Assembly (NCBI GenBank): GCA_964502995.1
Contig: CAZCZB010000070.1
Coordinates: forward strand, 1 to 15,824
Direction of reading: 5' to 3'
Length of the DNA stretch: 15,824 nt
DNA from: Bin87 sp964502995
GTDB lineage: Bacteria; Chloroflexota; Dehalococcoidia; Lucifugimonadales; UBA3495
Shown: piece by piece, positions 6,813 through 14,572 of the stretch
Position numbering within the stretch: position 1 is the first letter of the stretch
Layout of the letters: the number at the start of each line of letters is the position of its first letter
Position numbers and translations under genes: made by a program
The notes under the pieces: generated by a model
Databases searched by the model: none
Told to the model about the DNA's origin: nothing
Seen by the model: the letters and a program-made list of their open reading frames with translations, nothing else

Positions 6813-8096
6813 GTGGTTCTCCCGGTGGATGTTGCTTGCGTCGTGGGCGAGCAGCGCTATCTTAATAAGCGCTGCTCGGGGTCTGGTTACTGTGCTCTCC
6901 GCTTGGCAACGGCGTATTGCCTGTTGCAGTATCCCTTTTGGGATTGGGTCGCCAGTGAACGCACACTTGACGAGGGCGCGCGGCGTGGTGACCGGCAAGT
7001 CCTTGCGGTCTCTGACCGTGGCGTTGGCAAGGGTCATTACCCCATAAAACGGGTACGCCCCCTCGGCATTAGGGTATGCCAATTCTTGTTTCTGGAACCA
7101 CCGAGCCAAGTTCTCCTTGACGTTTCTAACGGTGGTGTTCAGCCAATCCCGTACCACCGCCCGCCCGCCGGCAGCAGACAGCGACAAGGCATAGAAATCG
7201 GTTTTGTCCAGGTCCGTCCAGCGTCCGCGTCGCACCGATTCGAGCATGGCTTGTACGTGCTGCGGGTCAGGCGCGGACATCATCGTGAAAGCGTCGAATT
7301 CGTGAACCTCACGAGTCCAGAAAACGAAAGCGCCGTTGCCGGTTCTGAACCTGGTGGAGTCTCCCGACAGTAGCTCGTTAAGTCCTCGCGTGAAACCTTC
7401 CGCGCATTCTTGGCAAATGGGCGCCACCTGCGAGGCTTGCAGCCCGTATGACTCGAAGGCGTCGCTGTTTGCCGAGATGACGCTGGTGCCCGAAGTTTGC
7501 CCGCCCGGAATCCCTTTGACCTTGGATTGCAGACGCTCCAAGACGGAGCGGTTTTCGCCGCAAACCAGGCATTGCATGGCGGGGCCATCCGGTTCGTTGA
7601 TGGCAGCCCAGAATCGCTGGACCGCCGGGTTGTCAATCACATACCGACCTGCAACACGGAAAGTGATGATGCCCGCGTTGTCAAAACCCTCGCCCAGATC
7701 AAGTTGTTCCAGCGGTCGATTCTGTAGGAAGCGCAGCGCCGCCAAAACATCCGGCTCTTCGGTTTCGGCGGCGCAGCGTTCTACCAGTTCCACATAGGCG
7801 GCGTGGGCTTTTTGCGACCGGTCGGCCTGTTTGTCGGTTTTCGGCAATCCCAACGTGTAATCGGCCGGGCTGGCCAGCAGCAAAGGGCGTATGCCGGAAG
7901 TGCGCTGTACCTGGGGCAAAAACCGCATCAGCCCACGTCTGGTTGCACGGTCCGACGCATCGCTGTGGTCAATCAACCCCAAGTACTGGCCATCATGCCC
8001 CAAGTCGATGGTGTAGCACAGCGGGCCTTCGGCGTAGAGCTTGGGCGCTGCCGTTTTGGTGCGTTGGGCGTATTCGACCAGTTTGTCCAGCATCAT
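6393..8096 (-). CDS. cas8c: Cas8c (Csd1), large subunit of the type I-C Cascade
   Basis: Cas8c is the large subunit that recognises the PAM and opens target DNA, and it recruits Cas3. The 567-residue product starts MMLDKLVEYA. A four-cysteine set (C176-x2-C179 and C228-x2-C231) could bind zinc, as in other Csd1 proteins. The C-terminal 139 residues are helical and correspond to the small-subunit region. GGAGG lies seven bases before the first of two adjacent ATGs. It sits between cas5c (23 bp upstream) and cas7c (20 bp downstream). An internal start for Cas11c is listed separately. Confidence 0.96.
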   Translation of the reverse strand: MMLDKLVEYAQRTKTAAPKLYAEGPLCYTIDLGHDGQYLGLIDHSDASDRATRRGLMRFLPQVQRTSGIRPLLLASPADYTLGLPKTDKQADRSQKAHAAYVELVERCAAETEEPDVLAALRFLQNRPLEQLDLGEGFDNAGIITFRVAGRYVIDNPAVQRFWAAINEPDGPAMQCLVCGENRSVLERLQSKVKGIPGGQTSGTSVISANSDAFESYGLQASQVAPICQECAEGFTRGLNELLSGDSTRFRTGNGAFVFWTREVHEFDAFTMMSAPDPQHVQAMLESVRRGRWTDLDKTDFYALSLSAAGGRAVVRDWLNTTVRNVKENLARWFQKQELAYPNAEGAYPFYGVMTLANATVRDRKDLPVTTPRALVKCAFTGDPIPKGILQQAIRRCQAESTVTRPRAALIKIALLAHDASNIHRENHMVEINEQNTDPGYLCGRLFQELENAQVTAARPSRLNATIADRYYGRASTAPQSVFPLLLNLARAHFHKMGANPRQQRARGAIENKISTIISKLDDFPKTLTLEQQGRFALGYYHQRAENSRQAREASAQQNDDNEPDAE

Positions 8097-8119
8097 TTTG
8101 AAGCCTCCGGTTCCGACGG

Positions 8120-8755
8120 TTACATTATCCGTAATACCCCATGCTCCAGCCGCGCGTTGAAAAAGCGCGGCGTGGCGGCGCCGTTGCCCTGTGGGTCATA
8201 GGTCAAATCTAGTAGCATACTGCCCAGGTCTTCAGTAACGTCAATGGGGTTTTCCGTTCCGCCCGGCGCGGAGAACCTGGCCCAGAACTCGCGGCAGCCC
8301 AGGTAGGGAGTAGCGAAACAGCGGCCCGAGTTCACCCGTCGCCGGAACTGGTCGCGGTATTTGGCAGGGTCGCCGCCGCCGTCCTTTACCACCACCTGCG
8401 CTTTGATGACGTAGGCGACATCGCGGAGGGCCAGGGTATGACGCTGGGCCCGGTTCCGGCTGTCTGTGGCGTCGAAGCCGCCACCCTCCCGCTGCCACCG
8501 CCGGGCGGTCTGAACGGTCTGGCGCGAGGTGATTTCGTTGCGGACGAGGGATGTGTACCTGATAGGCTCCAGTACCTGGATTTCCTCGACCCGCCAGGTG
8601 AATTCCGGCTTCCAGAAGATCGCTTCCAGCACTCCCTTTGCCGCCGTCGGCGTCATCACCGGGTAGGAGACGCGCTCCACCTTCATCTCCGGCCTAGTGA
8701 AGCAGGCCAAGTCGCCGCTGACCTTTACGGACAGTGGCGGATGTTCTCGACTCAT
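8120..8755 (-). CDS. cas5c: Cas5c (Cas5d), crRNA-processing endonuclease and Cascade subunit of type I-C
   Basis: In type I-C, which lacks Cas6, this RAMP protein cuts pre-crRNA at the base of the repeat hairpin and then caps the 5' handle in the complex. The 211-residue protein has the family N-terminus (MSREHPPLSVKVSGDLACFTRPEMKVERVSY), the EAIFWKP segment at 44-50 and QRHTLALRDVAYVI at 104-117. Arg105-His106 sits where Cas5d enzymes carry a basic residue plus His used in cleavage (alignment by eye). GAGGAGG lies five bases before the ATG. An unusual 187-bp gap separates it from cas3, holding a palindrome and a CRISPR-repeat look-alike, which suggests Cas5c may bind its own message. Confidence 0.96.
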   Translation of the reverse strand: MSREHPPLSVKVSGDLACFTRPEMKVERVSYPVMTPTAAKGVLEAIFWKPEFTWRVEEIQVLEPIRYTSLVRNEITSRQTVQTARRWQREGGGFDATDSRNRAQRHTLALRDVAYVIKAQVVVKDGGGDPAKYRDQFRRRVNSGRCFATPYLGCREFWARFSAPGGTENPIDVTEDLGSMLLDLTYDPQGNGAATPRFFNARLEHGVLRIM

Positions 8756-8791
8756 TCAAACCTCCTCATTTGCGACCATATCAGTGACAGT

Positions 8792-8829
8792 GCTTCAATC
8801 CTCGGCCCAGTGCCGGTGCCGCAGTTAAC
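8792..8829 (-). repeat. Degenerate CRISPR-repeat copy in the cas5c 5' leader
   Basis: On the minus strand this 38-nt stretch starts GTT and ends GGGCCGAGGATTGAAGC. The array repeat starts GTT and ends GGGCGAGGATTGAAAY. Aligned by eye with one inserted C, about 24 of 37 positions match, concentrated in the 3' half, where GAGGATTGAA is identical. A short stem (CGGC/GCCG, loop ACTGG) precedes the tag AGGATTGAAGC, at the same place as the repeat hairpin. The copy ends 36 bp before the cas5c ATG, the same as the mean spacer length. I found no other copy of this tag outside the array. It is either a processing or binding site for Cas5c (or the Cas6 part of Csb2), or a remnant of a mini-array. Confidence 0.65.
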
Positions 8830-8863
8830 AGCCGCCCGCCAAGCCGCGGCTTGGCGGGCGGCT
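8830..8863. repeat. 34-bp perfect palindrome between cas3 and cas5c
   Basis: AGCCGCCCGCCAAGCCG is followed at once by its exact reverse complement, a GC-rich 17+17 palindrome able to form a stem of about 15 bp with a tetraloop in RNA. No T-run follows on either strand, so it is not a standard intrinsic terminator. Its low end abuts the degenerate repeat copy. Possible roles are an mRNA stability or processing stem between cas3 and cas5c, a dimeric-protein operator, or a REP-like element. Confidence 0.9.
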
Positions 8864-8943
8864 CCAGGTCGTGGCCTATCTGGCTGATAAACCATTTACT
8901 GTACTGAAGGGGTATTCAATATAACCCTTGCCTGTCAACCATC

Positions 8944-11124
8944 TTAGACGACGAGGCGATCTGGGTCTATCACGGAGACGCCGCCGATGCCAGTAACCGG
9001 GTTGTAAGTCCCGCGCCATTCATAGAGGCCCGGCATGATCTCGTCGAGAAGACCAGCGCGTTGGTTTTCGGATGCCTGCCGCTGGTAGAGCGACACTGTC
9101 CACGGCTGCACTTGGCGGAGCAGCCGGCGGGAATCTTTGCTGCCTCCACGCAAGGCGGCAACGGCGTTGAGTATCTTCTGACATCCTTCCGGAGCATTGG
9201 CGGCTTCGAACGCCCGCTCGCTGGTGACTATCGCTGATACGGTGTCGTCGTCAATCATCTTGAACCGCCGGGCGACTTCGGGATAGTCCAGCGCCTCTCT
9301 AAGCGCCTGCACTTGCTTGGCGTCCGTGTCCACATCTTGATAAAGCCGGTGGAAATACTCCGCTACCACGTCGGGATCGTCCAAGTCGCTGCGGCCGGCG
9401 TTGAGCATCGCCACGGTTTCACCCGTAGCCGTCCGATAGTTGCCGCTGGGCAGCATCGACGCCTCAGGCTGGAACACTATCACCCGCCCTTTGTGGGACA
9501 ACAGCCCGTTGCGGTTGCAGCGTCCAGCGGCCTGGATGATGCTGTCCATCGGGCCCATCGCGCGCAGCACCATGGGGAAATCGATGTCAACGCCGGCTTC
9601 GACCACCTGCGTGGAAACGACGCGGCAAGGCTCCCGGTCCTTGAGACGCTGGTGTATCTCTGAAATTACCGCCTCACGGTGCCGTCCGCACAGCAAGGTT
9701 GAGAGATGCAACGCGGTTTCGTCGTTCAAGGTGTCCAACAGCGCCAGCGCGTCTTTCTTGGTATTCACTATGGCCAACGCCTGCGGAGTTTCTCGCATGG
9801 TGGTGGCTACTTCGTCCCACGACAGCGGCAGGCTGGTGCGCCACTCATAGCGAACCCGTTTCAAACTCTGAAAGTGCCTTTTCGGGGATGGCACGATGTC
9901 ATAGGCATTCACGTCGGCAAAGGGCTTGATCGACTGAAAGGCCGGCTGGGTAGCGGTGGAAAGCACCACGCTGGCACCGTAGTTTTCAGAAAGGTCGCGT
10001 AACCCGTCCAGGATTGGCTCCAGCAGCGTCGGCGGCAGGCCCTGCACCTCGTCCAGGATGATGACGCTTTTGGCCAGGTTGTGCAGCTTGCGCGTAGAAC
10101 TGGTGCGGTTTGAGAACAGGCTGTCGAACAGTTGGACGGTGGTGGTGACCACAATAGGCGCGTCCCAATTCTCGCTGGCCAGCCTGGCCCAAGTCGTTTC
10201 CGAATCGTATTCGTCGTGGTCGTCCATCTCCGCCGACGAGTGATGCTCCAGCACGGCCGCGTCCCCAAGGAATTGCCGGTACACACTTGCCGTCTGCTGA
10301 GTGATGGATATGAACGGCACGGCGACGATGACCCGGTTCAAACCGTGAATTGCGGCGTGACGGAGGGCAAATCCCATCCCGGACAAGGTCTTGCCGCCGC
10401 CAGTGGGAACGGCCAAGCGGAAGATGCCGGGCGGTTGCTCTGCGGCAGCCCGGCAAGCCTCGTACACGTCAGAACGGACTTCATCGACGATGGCATCTGA
10501 TGTGCTGGACCGGACATGCTCCAAGTGCGCGGTTCTAAACCGTTCCCAAAGCTCTGCGATGCCGAACTCGACTTCCCGAATCGCTGCCTTGCTTGGATTG
10601 AAGTGCGCTTCCGTGTCCAGTCGGTCAGCGTCGATCAGCGCGGAGAACACCATCCTCAGCCACATTTCGGCGCGGAGCTTGTTTTTGACCCATGGTGGCG
10701 GCTTTATTGGAGTTTGCGGCTCCAGTTGGGGTATAGCTTGACGTGCGGCGATTATCGCGTTTTCCGTCGCCGGGTTGGTGTCTTTCTCGTTGACCCAGCC
10801 TCTGCAATGTCTCATCGCGGGCAGGCCGCCGTGATGCCCTTGGACCAACAGGGCCAAAGGTTCCAGGTGATGTTGAAGCGCCAGTTTGGCGCCGGCGCCT
10901 TTGTGGTCCAGCCTGTTTTTGTGTTCCCCGGCCAGGTACCGTTGGAACTCCGGGTTGAACTTGCCAACGTCGTGCCAGAGACCGGCGTAGTATCCCGCGT
11001 CATGGCTGTCGAAGCGTTTACAGAACCCTCCAGCTATTTGGGCCACGGAAAGTAGGTGGTCAGCCAAGCCGTGCCATTCCCCGTTCTCGTTGGCTGAATG
11101 GGCATAAAAGTCGATCATATTCAT
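8944..11124 (-). CDS. cas3: Cas3, HD nuclease-helicase of type I-C
   Basis: Cas3 is recruited by target-bound Cascade and unwinds and degrades the DNA. The 726-residue protein has the I-C order, HD first and helicase second. HD residues visible are His51-Asp52 in LWHDVGK, His74 in DHKGAG and His97-His98 in VQGHHGG. Helicase motifs are Walker A VPTGGGKT at 239-246, DEVQ at 358-361 (in place of the more usual DEVH/DEAH), STATQP at 389-394, STQVVEAGVDIDF from 504, and QAAGRCNRNG at 531-540. All are intact, so the enzyme should be active. Two in-frame ATGs lie at the start (residues 1 and 3), and neither has a strong ribosome site. It is the first gene of the I-C operon, behind a candidate promoter at 11202-11230. 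Confidence 0.97.
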   Translation of the reverse strand: MNMIDFYAHSANENGEWHGLADHLLSVAQIAGGFCKRFDSHDAGYYAGLWHDVGKFNPEFQRYLAGEHKNRLDHKGAGAKLALQHHLEPLALLVQGHHGGLPAMRHCRGWVNEKDTNPATENAIIAARQAIPQLEPQTPIKPPPWVKNKLRAEMWLRMVFSALIDADRLDTEAHFNPSKAAIREVEFGIAELWERFRTAHLEHVRSSTSDAIVDEVRSDVYEACRAAAEQPPGIFRLAVPTGGGKTLSGMGFALRHAAIHGLNRVIVAVPFISITQQTASVYRQFLGDAAVLEHHSSAEMDDHDEYDSETTWARLASENWDAPIVVTTTVQLFDSLFSNRTSSTRKLHNLAKSVIILDEVQGLPPTLLEPILDGLRDLSENYGASVVLSTATQPAFQSIKPFADVNAYDIVPSPKRHFQSLKRVRYEWRTSLPLSWDEVATTMRETPQALAIVNTKKDALALLDTLNDETALHLSTLLCGRHREAVISEIHQRLKDREPCRVVSTQVVEAGVDIDFPMVLRAMGPMDSIIQAAGRCNRNGLLSHKGRVIVFQPEASMLPSGNYRTATGETVAMLNAGRSDLDDPDVVAEYFHRLYQDVDTDAKQVQALREALDYPEVARRFKMIDDDTVSAIVTSERAFEAANAPEGCQKILNAVAALRGGSKDSRRLLRQVQPWTVSLYQRQASENQRAGLLDEIMPGLYEWRGTYNPVTGIGGVSVIDPDRLVV

Positions 11125-11201
11125 TCACTGCAAACCGAATCTCTGTGCTGATATTCCATCATCATAGCACGTCGGCTAGTATATGGCCGTGATACGGAGC
11201 A

Positions 11202-11230
11202 ACTATAGTTGTGGCCAGTAACGGCAACAA
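11202..11230 (-). promoter_or_regulatory. Candidate sigma70-type promoter of the I-C cas operon
   Basis: On the minus strand TTGTTG (11230-11225) and TATAGT (11207-11202) are separated by 17 bp. The -10 box matches 5 of 6 consensus bases and the -35 matches TTG. The start point would be near 11195, giving a leader of about 70 nt before cas3. The site is the best promoter-like pair I see between the I-G and I-C operons, which implies separate transcription of the two modules. Confidence 0.45.
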
Positions 11231-11704
11231 CGTACGCCGCCGCCTCCCGGACCGTCCCCGTCGTACCAGCGCACGGTGTCGCCGACGGCTACGTGGTGAA
11301 GGCTCCGTTATCCTGATGTCCCTATGCACAGTTTCCGCTGGAACCACTTGCGCCCGTTGCATCAGGTAAGATGGAGACTGCCGGTCCGGGCTTGGTAGAT
11401 CAGAGCAAACCCGGCGAAGGATATTTGACCATCGACTTGAACTGCACCGTCTGCGAGACCTATAGGCAGGTCGGAGGAAGATAGACGCCGTCGTGGTTTC
11501 GCTGGTCAGCGAGATTATCACCCGTTGATGGACGTGACGTCCGGCAACGGCGACATGCTGTCGTATAGGTTGCCCCGTACAGGGCTAACGCCGTTGAGAA
11601 AATCGACGGCGGTGGTCAGGGAGTGTGTCGCAGCCGATCCTGCCAATTCCCTAACAACCGGAGCCGGCGACCAATCCATGGCTCCGACGGGCCGTGCGTA
11701 ACCT
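11231..11704. other. Non-coding or decayed stretch between the I-G and I-C operons
   Basis: No convincing gene lies in these roughly 470 bp. A minus-strand frame continues past the terminator-like hairpin and can be read from 11739 to 11518, ending ...MSPLPDVTSING, in the same frame as the 65-codon ORF before it but separated from it by a TGA. Below 11518 all frames contain frequent stops or read as arginine-rich noise. This could be the eroded remains of a gene behind csb2. No inverted repeats or target-site duplications that would mark an insertion sequence were seen. Confidence 0.4.
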
Positions 11705-11733
11705 AAAAGGCCCCGCCGTGTCAGCAGGGCCTT
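11705..11733 (-). terminator. Terminator-like hairpin behind the I-G operon
   Basis: On the minus strand AAGGCCCTGCT pairs with GGCGGGGCCTT around the 5-nt loop GACAC: 11 pairs, two of them G-U. The T-tract is short (CCTTTTA, four T, two inside the stem). It lies 6 bp after the stop of the 65-codon frame and about 220 bp after csb2. Position favours the end of the I-G transcript; the weak T-tract lowers confidence. Confidence 0.5.
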
Positions 11734-11739
11734 GGTGAT

Positions 11740-11937
11740 TCACGTCCGGGGGCGGTCTTGCGGCTGACGTCTTACATTGCCAGCTTGAACCTCAACGTGA
11801 AGGTTCTTGATTTTGTCCAGCGTGGTGGGCCTGACTTGACCGTAGACAGTACCATCTTTGAAATATGGATGGCATTGTGAGACTCGGTAGTGTCCCCGCC
11901 GTACGCCCCCTCCATACGGTAGCACAGTCAATCGCAT
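11740..11937 (-). CDS. Doubtful 65-codon ORF directly behind csb2
   Basis: The frame starts with ATG 16 bp after the csb2 stop and ends at a TGA just before the terminator-like hairpin, so it would be co-transcribed with the I-G genes. Its product begins MRLTVLPYGGGVRRGHY and contains CHPYFKDGTVYGQVRPT. I do not recognise it, and no domain can be named. The nearest ribosome-site candidate is AAAGGTGA overlapping the csb2 stop, rather far upstream. The same frame reopens after the TGA for about 73 more codons (to 11518), so this could also be the front of a broken gene of about 140 codons. It may be spurious. Confidence 0.25.
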   Translation of the reverse strand: MRLTVLPYGGGVRRGHYRVSQCHPYFKDGTVYGQVRPTTLDKIKNLHVEVQAGNVRRQPQDRPRT

Positions 11938-11953
11938 ATCCAGCTAGCGATCT

Positions 11954-13429
11954 TCACCTTTCAGAGTTAGCCATGAGACCCAGTCCGATATGGCGCCCTG
12001 CGCCGAGAGCCAGAGGTCCCAAGGCCGGTTCTTGGAATATCGTCTCGACATGCCAGCCGGGAAGGTGCTTAAGGTAATTCGGCCGCTGGTAGTGGTTCGG
12101 ATGTTGTGACCTAGGCCAAAAGGGTGCTTTCCGCATGGTCAGGTCCTTAATGCCATTGATGGAAAGTCCCGCTTGCTCAATGGCTTGAAGCAACAGTTTT
12201 TCTGCCTTGGCAAGTTTGCCGTCGTCATAACCTGGAAGTATTACTGGAGTGACAGTTGACCAGTTCCGGCTCTCGCCCGCGTACCGGCTGACCATATTTT
12301 CCGACCGCCTTCCTGATATTTCCAGCAGGCGTCCTCGTTCGTTGCGGTCAATATCCCGCAGAACTTGCCCTACAAGCCTACGTTTCGCCCACCTCGCACG
12401 CATACCATCGCCGCCATACGGCTCCGCAATCAATAGACGACGAATCATGCCGTCCGAATTGGGATGGCCAATTGTTGGCAAAGGGAAGTAAGAAAATCTG
12501 GGAGGGGTATGCTTCTCGCCGTTGATGTGTCCTGCGAGATAGACTCCCGTCCCGTCTCCGAACTGCTCTTGAAAATCTCTCTGGTTTTCACTGCGACAGG
12601 CCAGCGAGCGGAGCATGGCTGCAACTTTGATCGTTGCTTCCTGGCGAAACGAGATGCCCTCGGGCATATCGAAGGCGACATAAGGACGGTAGGGGAAAGA
12701 AGCGCTTCCGATGTATCTTACTGTATCGAAACCCTTGCGGTTCAGACGGGGATTAGGTACTGCGTCGCCGAGTCTTGTGAGGAACATCCCGTAAACCTCT
12801 TCGAGCGCTCTCAGCGAACCCTTTTTGGGCACTCGCAACTTGCCGTTGCCGGACAAGTCTCTCAACCAAGGTTCCCACCTTTCCCCGGCGAGAAGGTCTA
12901 CTTCCGTATCCTTTAGGATTCTTCCGTAACCCACCACTTGGTCTATCCCCCATCCCAAAGCCATCAGGTGTTTGGCTTCTCCGCCCAAGACCTCGGCGTG
13001 TCGGCAAACCGCAGGCCAATCTTCTTCTGGAATGCCCCACAAGTAATGGACCGTCGCCATTTGGCGATTCTCACAGTCCTGAACAGAGAGTCGCCGGGGA
13101 CGGAACTCCTTAATGGTGAGCCGTTCCTGACGATCGGGTTCTTGGTCGCTGTCGTTGTTCGGTACGGCCAAGCTATATGCAGATACAATCTCCGATTCGG
13201 GTGCGAGAATGATTGGCGGGTTTTGACGCTCCAACCATAGAAATGCGGCTCGCAGGGGGTTAAATTCGTCAATGGACCAGCGGGAGCTTCGACAGCCGGC
13301 TCGCGAGCCGGCCAGCAACGCTTGGAACAGCCGCATCGGTGAAGGTGGCCATTCAGACACGTCTCCATCACCCTTACCGTGGAAAAGCGGGTCAAGGAAT
13401 GTTATTGAGACGCACAAATAACGGGTCAT
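11954..13429 (-). CDS. csb2: Csb2 (GSU0054 family), Cas5-Cas6 fusion of type I-G
   Basis: Csb2 is a signature of type I-G (old I-U). An N-terminal Cas5-like RAMP domain is fused to a C-terminal Cas6-like domain, so one protein should process and hold the crRNA. The 491-residue product has the characteristic SEWPPSPMRLFQALLAG at 25-41 and ends with the RAMP glycine-rich loop GPLALGAGRHIGLG at 471-484; His480 or His467-type residues near it are candidates for Cas6 catalysis (inferred). The gap to csb1 is 57 bp, and the ribosome site is weak (AGG close to the ATG). It is the last confident gene of the I-G operon. The Cas4-Cas1 fusion that often follows csb2 is absent. Confidence 0.93.
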   Translation of the reverse strand: MTRYLCVSITFLDPLFHGKGDGDVSEWPPSPMRLFQALLAGSRAGCRSSRWSIDEFNPLRAAFLWLERQNPPIILAPESEIVSAYSLAVPNNDSDQEPDRQERLTIKEFRPRRLSVQDCENRQMATVHYLWGIPEEDWPAVCRHAEVLGGEAKHLMALGWGIDQVVGYGRILKDTEVDLLAGERWEPWLRDLSGNGKLRVPKKGSLRALEEVYGMFLTRLGDAVPNPRLNRKGFDTVRYIGSASFPYRPYVAFDMPEGISFRQEATIKVAAMLRSLACRSENQRDFQEQFGDGTGVYLAGHINGEKHTPPRFSYFPLPTIGHPNSDGMIRRLLIAEPYGGDGMRARWAKRRLVGQVLRDIDRNERGRLLEISGRRSENMVSRYAGESRNWSTVTPVILPGYDDGKLAKAEKLLLQAIEQAGLSINGIKDLTMRKAPFWPRSQHPNHYQRPNYLKHLPGWHVETIFQEPALGPLALGAGRHIGLGLMANSER

Positions 13430-13486
13430 GTCCTATTAGCCCCTTTTCCCCATTATCGTCCCTGGATTCATTTCGTAAAGTTCTCC

Positions 13487-14572
13487 TCACCAAGTCGCGG
13501 GGTCCTGCCGAAGCAGCGCCTTCCGGTTGTTGGCATTCGCTGACATGAGCTTACGAGCGATGCCCCTGTCGAACGTGGCGTGCCGCTGCGCTTGTTCGAC
13601 AACGAACTCTTCTGCTGCCGCACTCGCGAACCCAAGCGCGTGGGTATGTGTCATTTCTAATGAGCTCCGCGTTCCGTCGTGTTTAACAATGCTCCATTCA
13701 GCGGGGTTGCCTTCAATCGGCACAAGCTGGCATCCCTCGCGAAGGTACGTATCCTGTGGAGCGGTAATCGCAATTAGGCAGAGCCCGAGTATATATCGGC
13801 GTAGTTTGGCGTCGTCCTCCGGCTTGCCTGAAGCGCTTCCAAGAGATCGTAGAGGAACAAAGTTCAACACGGCATCTCTGCGAATACCGCCAGCTGCGAC
13901 TACGCCCCCGTGGGTCATGACCGCTGGAACGTGAGTAAGGCCCAATTCGGCTTCAACGCCTCTCTCGGCAGTTTCCGCCTCGCCATCCTTGAGTATCTCC
14001 CCAGCGATTGTGGTGTATTGTGCGGACCGATGCACCTCCTTGACATCGAATGCCCGAATTACGGACCTCACAATTCTTGGCAGCTTAACTTGTGTCGACC
14101 TCGAATCCCACGCGCCGAATACGATGGATGTGGGTGCGATGCGGGCCAGTTTCTCAGCGTCGCCGCACTCTCTTAAGGCGGTAAACGCCTGAAACAGGTC
14201 AGAATTGAGTGGCACCGAAAATCGCACAATTGCGTCAGCGGACCGATGGCCGGCGTCCAAAAGATCAAGCTCCTCGTTCTCCGTCGCGATCAAGACTTGT
14301 GGTATTAGTTGCCGGTAATCGCTCTTCTTGAAGATTGGCTCCATACGGTTAGCTTGAGACCCAACGCTGTCGATTTGACACATGTTGGACCCATCACTGA
14401 ATTCATCAATGTTGTAACCAGTGCCCGCCGTCATTGGATAAGTCGGCGGAAAAATCACCGCGTCCTTACCCTCCACCGACTCCAACCATTGCCTCATCAC
14501 GAGCGCGGCGGCGGTGCCACCATCTTCAATCCAGTCGTCGAACTGTTCCAATTCAGTCTTTCCCTCGTTCAT
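13487..14572 (-). CDS. csb1: Csb1 (GSU0053 family), Cas7 backbone subunit of type I-G
   Basis: Csb1 is the Cas7-type protein that would line the crRNA in the I-G complex. The 361-residue product carries the family landmarks VIFPPTYP (39-46), SVGSQANRMEPIF (69-81), a DAGHRSADAIVRFS segment (from 106) and IVFGAWDSRST, followed by LPRIVRSVIRAFDV. The ATG overlaps the csb3 stop as ATGA, and GGAG sits seven bases upstream, a sign of translational coupling. The frame appears intact, with normal length for the family. Confidence 0.93.
   Translation of the reverse strand: MNEGKTELEQFDDWIEDGGTAAALVMRQWLESVEGKDAVIFPPTYPMTAGTGYNIDEFSDGSNMCQIDSVGSQANRMEPIFKKSDYRQLIPQVLIATENEELDLLDAGHRSADAIVRFSVPLNSDLFQAFTALRECGDAEKLARIAPTSIVFGAWDSRSTQVKLPRIVRSVIRAFDVKEVHRSAQYTTIAGEILKDGEAETAERGVEAELGLTHVPAVMTHGGVVAAGGIRRDAVLNFVPLRSLGSASGKPEDDAKLRRYILGLCLIAITAPQDTYLREGCQLVPIEGNPAEWSIVKHDGTRSSLEMTHTHALGFASAAAEEFVVEQAQRHATFDRGIARKLMSANANNRKALLRQDPATW

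Noticed and set aside
8933..8938. A perfect TTGACA box just behind cas3 as an internal promoter for cas5c
   Set aside because: No acceptable -10 box lies 16-18 bp downstream; the best AT-rich word is only about 10 bp away.
11162..11521. A 119-codon minus-strand ORF between the I-C promoter region and the I-G operon
   Set aside because: The product is serine/arginine-rich noise, the start lacks a ribosome site, and the candidate I-C promoter lies inside it.
11705..11742. Selenocysteine readthrough of the TGA behind csb2, using the hairpin just after it
   Set aside because: The loop (GACAC) lacks the usual GGU-type element, and the residues around the TGA show no redox motif.
12248..12256. 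A 9-nt match in csb2 to the start of the 36-nt interval that follows the repeat mimic (possible target of a regulatory crRNA)
   Set aside because: The flanking bases are TCA, not a TTC-type PAM. The site is inside a coding region rather than a promoter, and a 9-nt match in a window of this size is not rare.
13445..13486. A short leader-peptide-like frame between csb1 and csb2
   Set aside because: It has only about eleven codons, with poor ribosome-site spacing and no feature beyond chance.
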